Source of the DNA: Paenibacillus sp. Root52
Lineage (GTDB): Bacteria; Bacillota; Bacilli; Paenibacillales; Paenibacillaceae
NCBI RefSeq assembly: GCF_001426865.1
Contig: NZ_LMFO01000005.1
Span: 159,737-223,736, forward strand
Reading direction: 5' to 3'
Length of the DNA stretch: 64,000 nucleotides
The notes below the pieces were generated by a model. The model searched no databases and was not told the origin of the DNA. It saw only the letters and a program-made list of their open reading frames with translations. The stretch's first letter is position 1. The number at the start of each line of letters is the position of its first letter. Positions 1-8,301 of the stretch are shown here, piece by piece. Made by a program: the position numbers and the translations under genes.

Positions 1-1
1 A

Positions 2-82
2 AAAGACGATGTGAAGGGCAGCAAAAACATTGTATCTCAGCAGAAAGTGGGGGATGGAAAATATGTCACGGTTAACCAATGA
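2..82 (+). CDS. C-terminal tail of an upstream gene, possibly the EPS chain-length modulator (partial)
   Basis: Reading frame 2 is open from the window edge to a TGA at 80-82 and overlaps the start of the kinase gene. Of the other two frames, frame 3 stops at once, while frame 1 runs on through this stretch. The visible 26 residues are polar and Lys/Gly rich, as expected for the cytoplasmic tail of a Wzz/CapA-type membrane modulator. Such a gene normally sits directly upstream of a BY-kinase and activates it. No diagnostic motif lies inside the window, so the identity is inferred from position only. Confidence 0.4.
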   Translation, partial: KDDVKGSKNIVSQQKVGDGKYVTVNQ

Positions 83-743
83 AAATAATAATCTAGTGAC
101 CTATTTCAATTCCAAGTCTCATATCTCAGAAGGCTACCGCAAATTACGTACCAATATTCAGTTCTCTTCTATTGATAGTCATATCAAAACGATCATGGTT
201 GCCTCGGCTCAAGCTGGTGAAGGGAAAACCACCACCATTAGCAATTTAGCCGTGACTTATGCGCAAGAAGGCAAAAAAGTTCTGCTCATTGATGCCGATC
301 TGCGGAATCCATCTCTTCATCAAGTATTTTCGGTACCTAACCATATCGGACTCAGCAGTGTCTTGTCGAACCAATATGACGTGGATGAGGTTCTGCGAGA
401 GAGCTACATCGAGAATCTCCAACTATTCACATCCGGTCCGATCCCGCCTAACCCGTCGGAGATGATCGGCTCTAATCGGATGAAGAACCTAATGAATGAT
501 TTACAGTCGAAATACGATGTCATCATGTTCGATACCCCTCCGGTGCTCGCTGTAACAGACGCACTGATTGTAAGCTCCTTCTGCGACGGTGTGTTGCTGG
601 TCGTGAACTCAGGCAAGGTCAAGAAAGAGCTGGTGAAGAAAACGAAGGCTCATCTTGAGCATGTGAATGCACGAATTCTAGGTGCCATTCTGAACAATAT
701 CAAAACGACATCGAACTCGGTCAGCTATTACGGAGAGAAGTAA
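63..743 (+). CDS. Bacterial tyrosine kinase (CpsD/CapB/YwqD family) of the EPS operon
   Basis: Cytoplasmic BY-kinase of 226 residues that autophosphorylates on C-terminal tyrosines and controls polysaccharide polymerisation and export together with a membrane modulator. Visible motifs are Walker A (SAQAGEGKTT, residues 48-57), Walker A' (VLLIDADLRNP, about 73-83) and Walker B (VIMFDTPP, about 153-160). The C-terminus ends in SYYGEK, a minimal two-tyrosine cluster, shorter than the Tyr-rich tails of many homologues. I chose ATG 63 because GGGGG at 49-53 is well spaced from it; ATG 54 lies too close to that site. It is probably co-transcribed with the gene ending at 82, which it overlaps. Confidence 0.93.
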   Translation: MSRLTNENNNLVTYFNSKSHISEGYRKLRTNIQFSSIDSHIKTIMVASAQAGEGKTTTISNLAVTYAQEGKKVLLIDADLRNPSLHQVFSVPNHIGLSSVLSNQYDVDEVLRESYIENLQLFTSGPIPPNPSEMIGSNRMKNLMNDLQSKYDVIMFDTPPVLAVTDALIVSSFCDGVLLVVNSGKVKKELVKKTKAHLEHVNARILGAILNNIKTTSNSVSYYGEK

Positions 744-787
744 TACGCTTTGATTGAACAGGTAATGTCTACTGCACCTTTATCACT

Positions 788-872
788 GTAGGCACTCGGT
801 CATGCTGTGGGTTCGGTGAACCTTAGACGTTAATCGTCAGAGGTATGACGTGAGGTTGGGTTCGATGCCCCT
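788..872 (+). promoter_or_regulatory. Structured RNA resembling the EAR/epsC antitermination element
   Basis: The 176-bp gap between the kinase gene and galU holds nested complementary segments: outer GGCA 791-794 with TGCC 866-869; GTCAT 799-803 with ATGAC 845-849; an internal hairpin GGTTC 810-814 with GAACC 818-822 (3-nt loop); and GACG 826-829 with CGTC 835-838. This branched fold sits inside an EPS operon just after the kinase gene. In B. subtilis the EAR (Rfam epsC) element occupies the equivalent place between epsB and epsC and promotes processive antitermination. Position and architecture support the call; I could not run a covariance model. Confidence 0.6.
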
Positions 873-919
873 TTTTAACGATTCAATAAACTTTAAAAAA
901 AGAGGATAGGGTGGTATTT

Positions 920-1825
920 ATGAAAAAAGTGAGAAAAGCGATCATTCCCGCAGCTGGTCTGGGAACACGTTTCCTGCCTGCCACGAAAGCTATGCCTAAA
1001 GAAATGCTCCCTATTGTGGACAAACCAACTATACAGTATATCGTTGAGGAAGCCATTGCCTCTGGTATTGAAGACATCATTATCGTTACAGGTAAGGGAA
1101 AACGGGCGATTGAGGATCATTTTGACAATGCATTCGAATTGGAACACAACCTGCTCGAAAAGGGGAAATTAGGCCTGCTTGAGGAGGTACGCAAATCATC
1201 CAATGTGGATATTCATTACATAAGGCAAAAAGAGGCCAAGGGGCTTGGTCATGCGGTGTGGTGTGCAAGGAATTTTATCGGTGACGAACCTTTTGCGGTG
1301 TTACTGGGAGATGATATTGTGGTCTCGGATGTTCCATGCACCAAACAGCTCATTGATCAATATAACCAGGTTCAGCAATCCGTGGTGGGTGTTCAAACGG
1401 TTCAACCTGAACAAACCGAACGTTACGGTATTGTTGATCCATTGCGATCGGACGGACGTCTGACTGAGGTACTTCAATTCGTTGAGAAGCCAGCACAAGG
1501 GACGGCACCATCCAATCTAGCGATCATGGGAAGATATGTCCTGAATCCAGAGATTTTTGACTTTTTGGAAGAACAAGAGATTGGGCAAGGGGGAGAAATT
1601 CAATTAACTGATGCGATCCAACGACTAAATGAGAAACAAGGAGTGTATGCTTACGATTTCGAGGGAGTTAGGTACGACGTGGGCGAGAAGTTGGGATTCA
1701 TATTGACAACTATTGACTTCGCGCTCCAAAATCCGGAACTGAAATTACCGATGTTACATGCTTTACAGCTGATTCTGGAGAAACAGTCTGTTGAGCAAGT
1801 AATCGCTGGGAGGGAGTTTGAATGA
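920..1825 (+). CDS. galU: UTP-glucose-1-phosphate uridylyltransferase
   Basis: Makes UDP-glucose from UTP and glucose-1-phosphate in the cytoplasm, feeding the EPS precursors and the UDP-glucose dehydrogenase encoded at 13.0 kb. The protein (301 residues) starts with the nucleotide-binding loop [13 protein letters not shown] (residues 11-23) followed by [11 protein letters not shown], and carries FVEKP and GRY motifs in the second half, all typical of bacterial GalU/GtaB. Start ATG 920 is preferred over GTG 911 because AGGGTGG lies 5 nt upstream of it. The stop overlaps the next start by 4 bp (ATGA), indicating translational coupling. Confidence 0.95.
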   Translation: MKKVRKAIIPAAGLGTRFLPATKAMPKEMLPIVDKPTIQYIVEEAIASGIEDIIIVTGKGKRAIEDHFDNAFELEHNLLEKGKLGLLEEVRKSSNVDIHYIRQKEAKGLGHAVWCARNFIGDEPFAVLLGDDIVVSDVPCTKQLIDQYNQVQQSVVGVQTVQPEQTERYGIVDPLRSDGRLTEVLQFVEKPAQGTAPSNLAIMGRYVLNPEIFDFLEEQEIGQGGEIQLTDAIQRLNEKQGVYAYDFEGVRYDVGEKLGFILTTIDFALQNPELKLPMLHALQLILEKQSVEQVIAGREFE

Positions 1826-2523
1826 GTCCATCTCCCCAAACAAAAGAAGCGGAGATTGTTATAGACAAAGGTCTAGGATACAGTGCAACGACGGCCGCAC
1901 ATGGACTTGAAGCGGATAAAGTGTATTTGCTTATGAAAAGAATGCTCGACTTTCTCGGCTCTTTCATAGGTTTGATCCTATTATGTCCGTTGTTTGCTGT
2001 AATAGCTCTACTTATCAAAATCGAGGCCCCTAAGGGGTCTGTTTTTTTTCGCCAAGTTCGGGTAGGTCTGAATGGTAAGGAATTTCATATGTACAAATTC
2101 AGATCGATGGTCGTGAATGCTGAAGATTTGCTGGAGAATCTTATCGATCAAAATGAAGTGGGCGGCAACATGTTCAAAATGAAAAATGATCCTAGAATTA
2201 CTCGCATCGGCAAGTTCATTCGCAAAACCAGTCTGGATGAGCTTCCACAACTATGGAATGTGCTCAAAGGGGAGATGAGTCTGGTTGGTCCCAGACCTTC
2301 ACTTCCAAGAGAAGTGGAGAATTACACTTCCTATGACCGACAACGTCTCAAAATGATTCCAGGCTGCACAGGACTATGGCAAGTGAGTGGCCGGAACAGT
2401 GTTGGTTTTAATGAAATGGTTGAGCTGGATCTGACCTACGCCCGTGAGCGCAATATTTTCATGGACATCAAGATCATTCTGAGAACATTCAGAGTGTTGA
2501 TCGGTTCCAAGGATGCATTTTAA
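1822..2523 (+). CDS. Priming sugar-phosphate transferase (bacterial sugar transferase family)
   Basis: Transfers a sugar-1-phosphate (often glucose or galactose) from a UDP-sugar to undecaprenyl phosphate, starting the EPS repeat unit at the inner membrane face. The 233-residue protein has one hydrophobic segment (about 43-66), then the hallmark RQVRVG (78-83) and YKFRSM (91-96) motifs, and a C-terminal catalytic stretch with [14 protein letters not shown] (138-151) and SLVGPRP (153-159). It is the short monotopic form, lacking the multi-TM N-terminus of WbaP/WcaJ. The start overlaps galU by 4 bp. The sugar specificity cannot be read from the sequence. Confidence 0.93.
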   Translation: MSPSPQTKEAEIVIDKGLGYSATTAAHGLEADKVYLLMKRMLDFLGSFIGLILLCPLFAVIALLIKIEAPKGSVFFRQVRVGLNGKEFHMYKFRSMVVNAEDLLENLIDQNEVGGNMFKMKNDPRITRIGKFIRKTSLDELPQLWNVLKGEMSLVGPRPSLPREVENYTSYDRQRLKMIPGCTGLWQVSGRNSVGFNEMVELDLTYARERNIFMDIKIILRTFRVLIGSKDAF

Positions 2524-2592
2524 GCGAAGTGTGTTTGGCGTAGTTGATGCAAGGTTGAAATACGATTCTGGCTCTGAGGTGGCATAGCTAAC

Positions 2593-3939
2593 ATGCAAAA
2601 AGCAGCATTTTTTGCTTCTTCTAAACTAGGTGCGTTATATCTTATTTTTGCCTCGTTGTTCATTATTAGCCTAGCTATTTACGTACCTATTGTTGCGGTA
2701 ATGGCATTGATGGCGTTGATCTTGCTAGGGGTGTATCTGAAGCATCCCAGCTGGGTCTATTTTGTGGTCATTGGAACGTTTTCGTTATCTGTGGACAAAA
2801 TTTTGAGAATGCAAGTGATGGGCTTTGATTCTTCCTCGTTCTATAAGTTGCTTATTTTGTTTTTTATCCTTCCTATCTTTTTAAGATATGGCTTCAGGAA
2901 GGAAATGATCTATCCTGCTCTAGCAGTTGGTTATCTCTTTGTGCAAAGTTATTTTTTATCCAATATGCCTGACAAGATGAGCCCGATTGATCCCTTTAAA
3001 TCCTTTTTGGGATTAGTTGTGCCATTTCTGTTACTGATGGTTAACTTCTCCAAGGAAATTAATATGAGGATCATACGGGTTCTTGCCTGGCTCCCGGTGT
3101 TTAGCTTGGTCGCTGGTTTCATCCTGCAGCAAATGGGGATGCTGTCGATCGTAAGCTTCGAAATTTCGGGTGTGAATCGTTTGCAAGGAGCCAACATAGC
3201 AGCACATCTGGGGATGTTATGTTTTATCTCCATCTGTGTATGTCTTATCGAAATTCGAAATAAACACCATATTATTTTGAATTATGCGCTGACGCTAACT
3301 CATTTTATTATATTAATCCAGACGGGAACCCGTGGTCCTCTAATCGCACTGATTCCCATTGTGTGCATGTATTTATTCGACCATGTGCGGAAGTTTGCGA
3401 AGGGAAGAACAGGGGCGTTAATTCCGGTTGTTCTATTTATGGCGGCCGTGATTGTGATGGTCTTTGCCCAGTGGGACAATTATCAGTTAAGGCAGGAGAG
3501 CAAGGGTCTATCTGGCAGGGATTCCGCTTGGGCTTTCTTTACGAATAGGGCGAATGAACACCCTGTCTTTGGGCAAGGCCTTGGCTCGGCTCTAGTTGCG
3601 AACGATGGAAGTATCTTCTCGGGCTTTGTTGTGCCGCATAATGAGTACATTCGATTCTACTATGATGGTGGATTTGTCGGAGCACTGTTGTTCTTTGGTG
3701 CTTTGTTCTTCGTGTATCTGAAAGTGCACCGTCGCTTGAATTCCCTGGTGAAACCTTACTTTTTGGGAATGATTCTGGGTTTCTTGGTGTATTCCTTCTT
3801 TGACAATACGTTATCCACGATGCATTTAATTGCTCCCTTCTGTGTATACCTGAATTCGTTATACCTGACGAGCAGCAAGCAACACCCTGAACCTGAAGAA
3901 CTACCGAAGTTAGCCCCTCGAAAGGAGATCTTGCAATGA
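2593..3939 (+). CDS. O-antigen polymerase/ligase-like membrane protein (Wzy)
   Basis: Predicted EPS repeat-unit polymerase of 448 residues. It is almost entirely hydrophobic, with roughly ten to twelve membrane segments and a longer extracytoplasmic loop in the second half (about residues 295-340) containing Arg, Gly and Asn-rich stretches (SGRDSAWAFF, GQGLGSA, PHNEYIRFYYDGG). The GTRGP and HNEYIR motifs are typical of the Wzy_C/O-antigen ligase family. Its place among glycosyltransferases and a Wzx flippase supports a polymerase role. The end overlaps the next gene by 4 bp (ATGA at 3936). Confidence 0.88.
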   Translation: MQKAAFFASSKLGALYLIFASLFIISLAIYVPIVAVMALMALILLGVYLKHPSWVYFVVIGTFSLSVDKILRMQVMGFDSSSFYKLLILFFILPIFLRYGFRKEMIYPALAVGYLFVQSYFLSNMPDKMSPIDPFKSFLGLVVPFLLLMVNFSKEINMRIIRVLAWLPVFSLVAGFILQQMGMLSIVSFEISGVNRLQGANIAAHLGMLCFISICVCLIEIRNKHHIILNYALTLTHFIILIQTGTRGPLIALIPIVCMYLFDHVRKFAKGRTGALIPVVLFMAAVIVMVFAQWDNYQLRQESKGLSGRDSAWAFFTNRANEHPVFGQGLGSALVANDGSIFSGFVVPHNEYIRFYYDGGFVGALLFFGALFFVYLKVHRRLNSLVKPYFLGMILGFLVYSFFDNTLSTMHLIAPFCVYLNSLYLTSSKQHPEPEELPKLAPRKEILQ

Positions 3940-4394
3940 AAGTCTGTTTGGTAAGTTCAACAGGAGGTCATCTGAATCAATTGTTGAATCTAGTTCCTGC
4001 TGTCGAGGATCATGATTACTTTTTGGTGACGGAGAAAAGCGAAGCGAGCAGCAAGCTGAATCTTTCCCAGCGAACCTATTTCTTATCGCAACAGGAACGC
4101 AAAAATATGCTGTTTATATTTATCGTTCTGCGGAACATCATAACCTCGCTGTTCATTCTGTTGAAAGAACGACCTAAGGTTCTGATCACGACTGGAGCTG
4201 GGGCGGTATATCCGCTGTGCTTGCTCGGGAAATTGATGGGAGCGAAGCTAGTCTATGTAGAGAGTTATGCCAAAATATATTCGCCAACGCTAACGGGCAG
4301 ATTGATTTATAAATTTGCTGATGAATTCTATATTCAATGGGAAACGTTGCAAGAGGCTTATCCGAAGGCAAAGTATAGGGGGGCATTATTTTGA
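3936..4394 (+). CDS. PssD/Alg14-like glycosyltransferase subunit
   Basis: Membrane-anchoring half of a two-part glycosyltransferase related to Alg14 and rhizobial PssD. The 152-residue protein opens with the family signature VSSTGGHL (6-13) and has a hydrophobic stretch (about 60-75) that probably docks to the membrane. In this family the companion (the next gene, PssE/Alg13-like) carries the nucleotide-sugar binding part. The start overlaps the polymerase gene by 4 bp and the stop overlaps the PssE-like start (TTGA), so equal expression of the two halves is likely. The exact donor and acceptor sugars are unknown. Confidence 0.87.
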   Translation: MKVCLVSSTGGHLNQLLNLVPAVEDHDYFLVTEKSEASSKLNLSQRTYFLSQQERKNMLFIFIVLRNIITSLFILLKERPKVLITTGAGAVYPLCLLGKLMGAKLVYVESYAKIYSPTLTGRLIYKFADEFYIQWETLQEAYPKAKYRGALF

Positions 4395-4870
4395 TCTTTG
4401 TCGTGCTTGGTACACAGCGATTCCAATTCAACCGGCTTTTGCAAGCTGTCGACAATCTGATTCAAGAAGGGAAGCTACCTTCAGACGTGCTTGTACAATC
4501 AGGTTACAGCGAATATAAGCCTCGCCATTATCAGCATAAGCCATTTTTTAATCAGGAAGAGATGAATGATCATATTGCCAAAAGTGAATTTGTTCTGTCC
4601 CATGCAGGTGTGGGGGTGATCACTAGTGCACTACAGATGAACAAAAAGGTCATCGTCATGCCTAGGCGCAAGGATCAAGGGGAGCATGTGGATAATCATC
4701 AACTTGAGATCGCCAAGGTATTTCAAGACAAAGGATACATTTCGGTTGCTCAAAACGAGGATGAACTGTCCGCATTAATATCCAATCTGGATCAGCTCGA
4801 CTTCAAGCCTTATGTGAAGAGTAACTCCCAGTTGCTATCTTCCATCAAAGGCTACATCAATTCCCTATAA
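4391..4870 (+). CDS. PssE/Alg13-like glycosyltransferase subunit (GT28 C-terminal domain)
   Basis: Catalytic half that pairs with the preceding PssD-like protein; 159 residues, equal to the C-terminal domain of GT28 enzymes such as MurG. The core UDP-sugar binding motif SHAGVGVITSAL (70-81) is followed by MPRRKDQGEHVDNHQ. Translation starts with TTG at 4391, supported by AGGGGGG 8 nt upstream; the start overlaps the previous stop. It acts in assembling the EPS repeat unit on the lipid carrier. Confidence 0.88.
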   Translation: MIFVVLGTQRFQFNRLLQAVDNLIQEGKLPSDVLVQSGYSEYKPRHYQHKPFFNQEEMNDHIAKSEFVLSHAGVGVITSALQMNKKVIVMPRRKDQGEHVDNHQLEIAKVFQDKGYISVAQNEDELSALISNLDQLDFKPYVKSNSQLLSSIKGYINSL

Positions 4871-4882
4871 GATTTAGAGGAT

Positions 4883-4960
4883 GTTCAAAAAATCTGCTTT
4901 TGATTACGACAGATGCCTGAGTGGCATCTCAGCGTCGAATATGGAACTTTTTGATGATTC
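4883..4960 (+). repeat. Dispersed inverted-repeat element, copy A
   Basis: Begins GTTCAAAAAATC and ends with AACTTTTTGA, with a central GATGCC/GGCATC hairpin and the segment CAGCGTCGAATATGG. The same order of motifs recurs at 32277-32357, 39796-39876 and, reversed, at 46691-46869. It fills most of the gap between the PssE-like gene and the next glycosyltransferase and lies inside the EPS operon. It encodes nothing; it may be a non-autonomous mobile repeat or an RNA hairpin. Confidence 0.75.
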
Positions 4961-4975
4961 AAAAGGAGTGGAAGA

Positions 4976-6043
4976 ATGAAACCTAAGGTGCTGGTCATCG
5001 GTTCTTCGACGAAGGACATGGGCGGGATTGTGAGTGTCATTGTGAATATTGAGAATTCGCATATCGCCGAGCAATACAATTTACAACGGATTGAAACCTA
5101 TATTACAGGCAGTGTTCTGGCACGGTTGCTCATCTTCATGAAGGGGTTCCTTCAATTCCTTGGGAAGCTCGTTACGTTCAAACCAGATATGATCCATATT
5201 CATATGTCGTATAACGGAAGCTTCTACCGTAAAGCGTTGTTCATTCTTGTAGGCCGCAAGCTGTTCAGGGTACCGGTGATTGTTCACATTCATGCGTCCA
5301 GTTTCGATGTGTTCTACAATCGACATCCACTGCAACAGAAGTTATGCAAGTATGTTCTGAATCAGGTGGATAAGCTAATCGTGCTGTCCTATACATGGCA
5401 GGAATTTTTCTCCAAGATTGTGCCTGAATCCAAAATCGAGGTGCTCTACAATGGCGTGTTCATTAAAGAGCCCCCGATTAGGGAGGAGCGTCCAGTTCCG
5501 CGTTGCTTGTTCATGGGCCGGCTTGGTAAGAGAAAAGGTGTATATGATCTTTTATTAGCGATACAGCAATTGAAGCAACGAGGTGTGGAAGCGGTCTTTA
5601 CGCTTGCGGGCGATGGAGAAGTGAATGAGGTTAGGGCGCTTGTGGAGCGTTATGACATCTCCGATTGTGTAGAAGTGCCTGGATGGATCAGGGGCGAAGA
5701 GAAGGAACGTTTATTACAACAAGCGGATCTATTGGTTCTGCCTTCCTATCATGAGGGGCTTCCTATGGCGGTGCTGGAAGGAATGAATAGTGGACTGCCG
5801 ATTGTCTCTACCCGAGTCGGTGGAATACCGGAAGTAATTACGGATGAGTTGAACGGTTTCTTAGTGGAACCGGGAGATGTTGAGTCTCTGGCTCAAGCTC
5901 TGGAAAGGATCATTCTGGATAAAGAGCTGAGGTTGCAAATGGGTGAGAACAACAAGCAGTTGGTTACCTCCAAGTTCAACATGACTGATCTTATGCATAA
6001 TTTATCGTCCATCTATGACAAGCTGCACGTGAACGTGTCCTAG
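4976..6043 (+). CDS. Glycosyltransferase family 4 (GT-B fold)
   Basis: Cytoplasmic retaining-type glycosyltransferase of 355 residues. The C-terminal Rossmann half holds a FMGRLGKRKGVYDLL motif (binding of the nucleotide sugar) and the EGLPMAVLEGMNSGLP stretch (about 256-272) containing the E-x7-E signature of GT4 enzymes, followed by TRVGGIPEVI. The start is supported by AAAGGAGTGGAAG just before ATG 4976. It probably adds one sugar of the EPS repeat unit; which sugar is not predictable here. It is separated from its upstream neighbour by repeat copy A rather than overlapping like the genes before it. Confidence 0.93.
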   Translation: MKPKVLVIGSSTKDMGGIVSVIVNIENSHIAEQYNLQRIETYITGSVLARLLIFMKGFLQFLGKLVTFKPDMIHIHMSYNGSFYRKALFILVGRKLFRVPVIVHIHASSFDVFYNRHPLQQKLCKYVLNQVDKLIVLSYTWQEFFSKIVPESKIEVLYNGVFIKEPPIREERPVPRCLFMGRLGKRKGVYDLLLAIQQLKQRGVEAVFTLAGDGEVNEVRALVERYDISDCVEVPGWIRGEEKERLLQQADLLVLPSYHEGLPMAVLEGMNSGLPIVSTRVGGIPEVITDELNGFLVEPGDVESLAQALERIILDKELRLQMGENNKQLVTSKFNMTDLMHNLSSIYDKLHVNVS

Positions 6044-6166
6044 GGGGATGTATACAAAAATCCAGCTCCTTTTGGGATATAAGATACGCCCTGTATAGAT
6101 TGAACTAGACAATTACACAAGAACGGAGAGGACAGAAATAACATGAAGAAGCGAAGCGCTCGCCTT

Positions 6167-6216
6167 TATCCCCGGATTTTCCCCACTGGAAAAGGAAATC
6201 AAAAAATCTGGGGATA
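6167..6216. repeat. Inverted repeat in the 261-bp intergenic gap of the EPS operon
   Basis: TATCCCCGGATTTT at 6167-6180 pairs with AAAATCTGGGGATA at 6203-6216 (one G-T mismatch), giving a 14-bp stem with a 22-nt loop. It lies in the only long gap (6044-6304) of the glycosyltransferase run. A 24-codon ORF (ATG 6143 to TAA 6217) preceded by GGAGAGGAC overlaps the whole hairpin. No poly-T follows, so it is not a standard terminator. It may be a dispersed repeat or a processing hairpin. Confidence 0.55.
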
Positions 6217-6304
6217 ACAGCGATCGGAGGGTTGTTCTGTCATCGGAGTGGTCAGTGTAAATATTTATAGTTAATCTGTATAGTTTCGAGGGAAAGGTGG
6301 TTCT

Positions 6305-7237
6305 ATGAAAGCATTAGTGAGCTGTATTATAACAACGCATAATCGCGCTGAGTTATTGAAGAAAGCCATGGCAAGTGTGATGGCGCAGACCTATCCCCAT
6401 CTGGAAATTATTATTGTTGATGATGGTTCTAAGGATCATACCGAAGAGGTATGTAGAGCTTGGGCTAAGCAGGATCAGCGAATTCATTACATTCAAGTTC
6501 CGTATGCCCAAGGTGCCAATCATGCCCGGAATTTAGGAATACAACGTGCCAATGGCAAGTATATTGCATTCTTAGATGATGATGACCAGTGGCTGCCTGA
6601 TAAGATTCAGGCTCAAACCCAGACGCTGGAGCACAGCAAAGGGCTTTTTTGCTTTTGCAGCAAAGTGCTTGTCTATGTAGATCGGGATAACAACGTCACG
6701 CGGAGAAAGGTATCCATCGAATCCCGTGAGCTGGTGTTCTACGAGGACTTACTGACGTACAACTGGATTGGCGAAACGTCCAAAATCATGGTGCAAACGC
6801 AGTTGGCACGCACAGTTATGTTTGACGAACAATTAACCTCTGCACAGGATTATGATTTCTATCTACGTATTCTGCAACGAGGGCATCATGCGATCAATGT
6901 GAAGGAGCCGCTGGTGCACATATATATTCATCCGGGGCCACGCATCTCTACCTCTGCCAAGAAAAAGTTCCAAGGGCAACGGAGGGTGCTAATTAAGTAT
7001 TACAAGGATATGAACCAAGAACAGAAGAAGCGCCAGCTTCATCATTATCGCATGATGGAATGGTCGAAAAATCCTAACCGCAATACCCTTTTTCTCAAAA
7101 AAACATTGACGCTATATCCGTGGTGGCGAAACTTCACGCTGCTTAAGCGTAATGTGAGAACCATCTGGCTTGGTTTTCGCTTGCGCAAACAGCTTCGTAG
7201 CGAGACGTTGAACAAAGAGTATAAAGGAACAGCCTAA
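6305..7237 (+). CDS. Glycosyltransferase family 2
   Basis: Inverting GT-A glycosyltransferase of 310 residues acting in EPS repeat-unit synthesis. The N-terminus shows the family pattern: VSCIITTHNRAELL (5-18), IIIVDDGSKD (metal/nucleotide Asp pair, about 35-44), ARNLGI, and the YIAFLDDDDQW motif (about 88-98) whose DxD binds the divalent cation. The C-terminal 100 residues are basic and may touch the membrane. ATG 6305 follows AAAGGTGG. Confidence 0.93.
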   Translation: MKALVSCIITTHNRAELLKKAMASVMAQTYPHLEIIIVDDGSKDHTEEVCRAWAKQDQRIHYIQVPYAQGANHARNLGIQRANGKYIAFLDDDDQWLPDKIQAQTQTLEHSKGLFCFCSKVLVYVDRDNNVTRRKVSIESRELVFYEDLLTYNWIGETSKIMVQTQLARTVMFDEQLTSAQDYDFYLRILQRGHHAINVKEPLVHIYIHPGPRISTSAKKKFQGQRRVLIKYYKDMNQEQKKRQLHHYRMMEWSKNPNRNTLFLKKTLTLYPWWRNFTLLKRNVRTIWLGFRLRKQLRSETLNKEYKGTA

Positions 7238-7252
7238 AACAGAGGTGTTATC

Positions 7253-8275
7253 ATGCGAGAACCAATCGTCTACATGTTGCCCAAAATGATCAAGACGAAC
7301 AAATTCAATGAACTATTGTCACAGTCCATCGAGGATGAGGGATGGGATGTGAAGCACTTTTCCAAAAAAGATCTAAGAAATGTACGCAAAAATGACGTAT
7401 TACATTTTCACTGGCCGAGCTTTTATTACAAAGGAAACAATGCGTTCTCGACATTCATCAAGTCCATATTGTTCATTCTCATGATTGTTTACGTGCGACT
7501 AAAGGGTGCGAAGTTGTTCTGGACGGTGCATAATATATGGCCGCATAACAGCGGTAGAACTTGGCATGACTACTGGATGAGGACGTTTCTGGTGCGGAAT
7601 TGTACCAAACTCATTGTCATGGGCAAACCGCTCATTCGTAGTGTGTGCGAGACGTTTCATGTGAAAGAGAGCCTCATCGAAGTGATTCCCCACGGACATT
7701 ACCAAGGAGTGTATGGACGGACAGGGCAGAACATTAGAGAGTTGTTCAACATCCCGGCGAATGATTATGTCTTTGCCTTTTTTGGTCAGGTATCACCCTA
7801 TAAAGGGGTGGATGATCTAATTAAGGCGTTCAATCATCTAGACTGGCCGGATGCTCATCTGTTGATTGCCGGTAAGAAAGCAGCTGATTATGACCTAGAG
7901 GCATCGATAGGCCAATCGGATCGGATTCATACGTACTTCAACTTTATTCAGGATGGGGAGTATTCGGATTATTTTGAAGCCATTGATTCAATGATTCTGC
8001 CGTACAAAAATATTGCGACATCAGGCAGTGCCATACTGGCACTGTCTTATGGCAAGCCTGTCGTGGCTCCACGAATTGGGCTTATGGAAGAGTATCTTCC
8101 CGAGAACTGCGCTGTCTTGTATGATCCTGCGGATCAGAGCGGGCTGGAAGAGGCGATGAAGCAGATCCGGGCAAAGGACGACGAGTTCAGGGAAGGCAAA
8201 GGGTTTCAATCGATGCTTGAAAAGCTAGAATGGTCGGGAATTGCGAAGCGCACGATTTCGCTTTACGCCATCTAA
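7253..8275 (+). CDS. Glycosyltransferase (GT-B fold, GT1/GT4-like)
   Basis: 340-residue glycosyltransferase with an N-terminal acceptor domain (LHFHWPSFYYKG, VHNIWPH) and a C-terminal nucleotide-sugar domain (FFGQVSPYKGVDDLI, then SGSAILALSYGKPVVAPRIG). The N-terminal features are common in GumH/mannosyltransferase-like proteins of EPS clusters. The gene begins 15 bp after the previous stop, with AGAGGTG upstream, so it is in the same operon. A mannosyl donor would fit the ManC encoded at 11.6 kb, but that is inference. Confidence 0.9.
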   Translation: MREPIVYMLPKMIKTNKFNELLSQSIEDEGWDVKHFSKKDLRNVRKNDVLHFHWPSFYYKGNNAFSTFIKSILFILMIVYVRLKGAKLFWTVHNIWPHNSGRTWHDYWMRTFLVRNCTKLIVMGKPLIRSVCETFHVKESLIEVIPHGHYQGVYGRTGQNIRELFNIPANDYVFAFFGQVSPYKGVDDLIKAFNHLDWPDAHLLIAGKKAADYDLEASIGQSDRIHTYFNFIQDGEYSDYFEAIDSMILPYKNIATSGSAILALSYGKPVVAPRIGLMEEYLPENCAVLYDPADQSGLEEAMKQIRAKDDEFREGKGFQSMLEKLEWSGIAKRTISLYAI

Positions 8276-8301
8276 ATCAATGAGGATGCGGGGACGATCG
8301 A

